Assembly: GCF_900156045.1 (NCBI RefSeq)
Contig: NZ_FTMX01000013.1
Coordinates: 22,609 to 86,608, forward strand
Reading direction: 5' to 3'
Origin: Peribacillus simplex
GTDB taxonomy: Bacteria > Bacillota > Bacilli > Bacillales > DSM-1321
DNA length: 64,000 nt
Positions 63,320 through 64,000 of this stretch are shown piece by piece. Below the pieces are notes generated by a model, which was given only the letters and a program-made list of their open reading frames with translations, did no database searches and was not told where the DNA came from. Each line of letters begins with the position of its first letter. Position 1 is the stretch's first letter. A program made the translations under genes and the position numbers.

Positions 63320-63395
63320 TGGTGGAGGATGACGGGATCGAACCGCCGACCCTCTGCTTGTAAGGCAGATGCTCTCCCAGCTGAGCTAATCCTCC
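63320..63395 (-). tRNA. tRNA-Val (TAC)
   Basis: Minus strand GGAGGATTAGCTCAGCTGG; anticodon TAC in GCCTTACAAGC; CCA encoded. Confidence 0.97.
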
Positions 63396-63412
63396 GGATT
63401 AATGATTTAAAA

Positions 63413-63487
63413 TGGTGACCCGTACGGGATTCGAACCCGTGTTACCGCCGTGAAAGGGCGGTGTCTTAACCGCTTGACCAACGGGCC
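63413..63487 (-). tRNA. tRNA-Glu (TTC)
   Basis: Minus strand GGCCCGTTGGTCAAGCGG; anticodon TTC in CCTTTCACGG; CCA encoded. Confidence 0.97.
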
Positions 63488-63518
63488 GAACTGTTTTGTG
63501 TTCATAGATAGATCGGGA

Positions 63519-63591
63519 AGCTCCCAAGCGGATTCGAACCGCTGACCTCTTCCTTACCATGGAAGTGCTCTACCTACTGAGCTATGGAAGC
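63519..63591 (-). tRNA. tRNA-Thr (GGT)
   Basis: Minus strand GCTTCCATAGCTCAGTAGG; anticodon GGT in loop ATGGTAA; CCA not encoded. Second threonine tRNA in the cluster. Confidence 0.94.
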
Positions 63592-63594
63592 ATA

Positions 63595-63669
63595 TGGCTC
63601 CGCAGGTAGGACTCGAACCTACGACCGTTCGGTTAACAGCCGAATGCTCTACCACTGAGCTACTGCGGA
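63595..63669 (-). tRNA. tRNA-Asn (GTT)
   Basis: Minus strand TCCGCAGTAGCTCAGTGG; anticodon GTT in loop CTGTTAA; CCA encoded. First tRNA after 5S. Confidence 0.97.
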
Positions 63670-63714
63670 ATAATATAATGTTTCCTAAAACCCATTTAAA
63701 GATTTAAATGAATA

Positions 63715-63831
<117 letters not shown>

Positions 63832-63904
63832 TATATTCATTTTTGAAGAATTTTCATTCCTTCAAAACTAGATAATAAGAAGGTATTTCATTTTTTTAAA
63901 GCGT

Positions 63905-64000
63905 AGGTTAAGTCCTCGATCTATTAGTATCAGTCAGCTCCACATGTCACCATGCTTCCACCTCTGACCTATCAACCTGATCATCTTTCAGGGATCTTAC
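63905..64000 (-). rRNA. rrl: 23S ribosomal RNA, 3' end (partial)
   Basis: Minus strand carries the conserved 3' end with GGTCAGAGGTGGAAGCATGG and CTGACTGATACTAATAGATC, ending GGACTTAACCTA. The gene continues beyond the window. Confidence 0.95.

Overview
This window looks like a chromosomal segment of a low-GC, endospore-forming Bacillaceae, most like Bacillus or Peribacillus. The signs are a Spo0E-type phosphatase, a SigW/RsiW pair with a SigW-type promoter, a SigB-type promoter, a glmS ribozyme, YtxH- and YhfH-type proteins, strong AGGAGG ribosome binding sites and a Bacillaceae-style GC-rich intergenic repeat. The right end runs into an rRNA operon and tRNA cluster on the minus strand, which suggests an origin-proximal position. 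There is no phage, transposase or CRISPR array.

Layout: (1) 1-2033, end of a siderophore-type ABC transporter. (2) 2285-7944, the N-acetylglucosamine locus: nagP facing nagA-nagB-nagR plus a SIS protein, with two NagR-type operators and a cre-like site between them. (3) 8060-12353, MarR regulator with an MMPL exporter, then a SigB-type YtxH gene. (4) 12401-12928, two tandem copies of a composite intergenic repeat. (5) 12989-18550, a PrsA-like foldase and potABCD with its XRE-cupin regulator. (6) 19196-24841, hemY, a frameshifted acetyltransferase, a NhaK-type antiporter and a lipid kinase. (7) 25355-26175, five tandem YhfH-like zinc-ribbon microprotein genes. (8) 26288-33960, a PucR-controlled reductive pyrimidine-degradation operon (preT, preA, hydantoinase, NCS1 permease, a 71-aa unknown). 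(9) 34449-35928, a DnaA-box cluster in the hflX 3' region, then hflX. (10) 36178-39399, cadCA and a cold-shock gene. (11) 39730-42619, a chemoreceptor paired with an ATP-grasp protein. (12) 42797-52692, a WxL surface-complex operon (LPxTG protein, three WxL proteins, DUF916/DUF3324 protein, sortase) opposite an Mga-like regulator. (13) 52851-53213, a histidine-kinase remnant, then a Fra-type frataxin-like protein. (14) 53900-62572, the cell-envelope block glmS (ribozyme-controlled), glmM, cdaR, cdaA, rsiW, sigW, a Spo0E-like gene and arginase. (15) 62779-64000, nine tRNAs, 5S and the 3' end of 23S rRNA.

Several parts connect. GlcNAc uptake and catabolism (nag) feed glucosamine-6-phosphate, which glmS and glmM make and convert for peptidoglycan and which the glmS ribozyme senses. 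CdaA/CdaR couple c-di-AMP to GlmM, and SigW responds to envelope stress. The WxL operon builds a surface complex on that wall. The most interesting parts are the microprotein array, the WxL/sortase operon, the DnaA-box cluster, the composite repeat family and the chemoreceptor/ATP-grasp pair.
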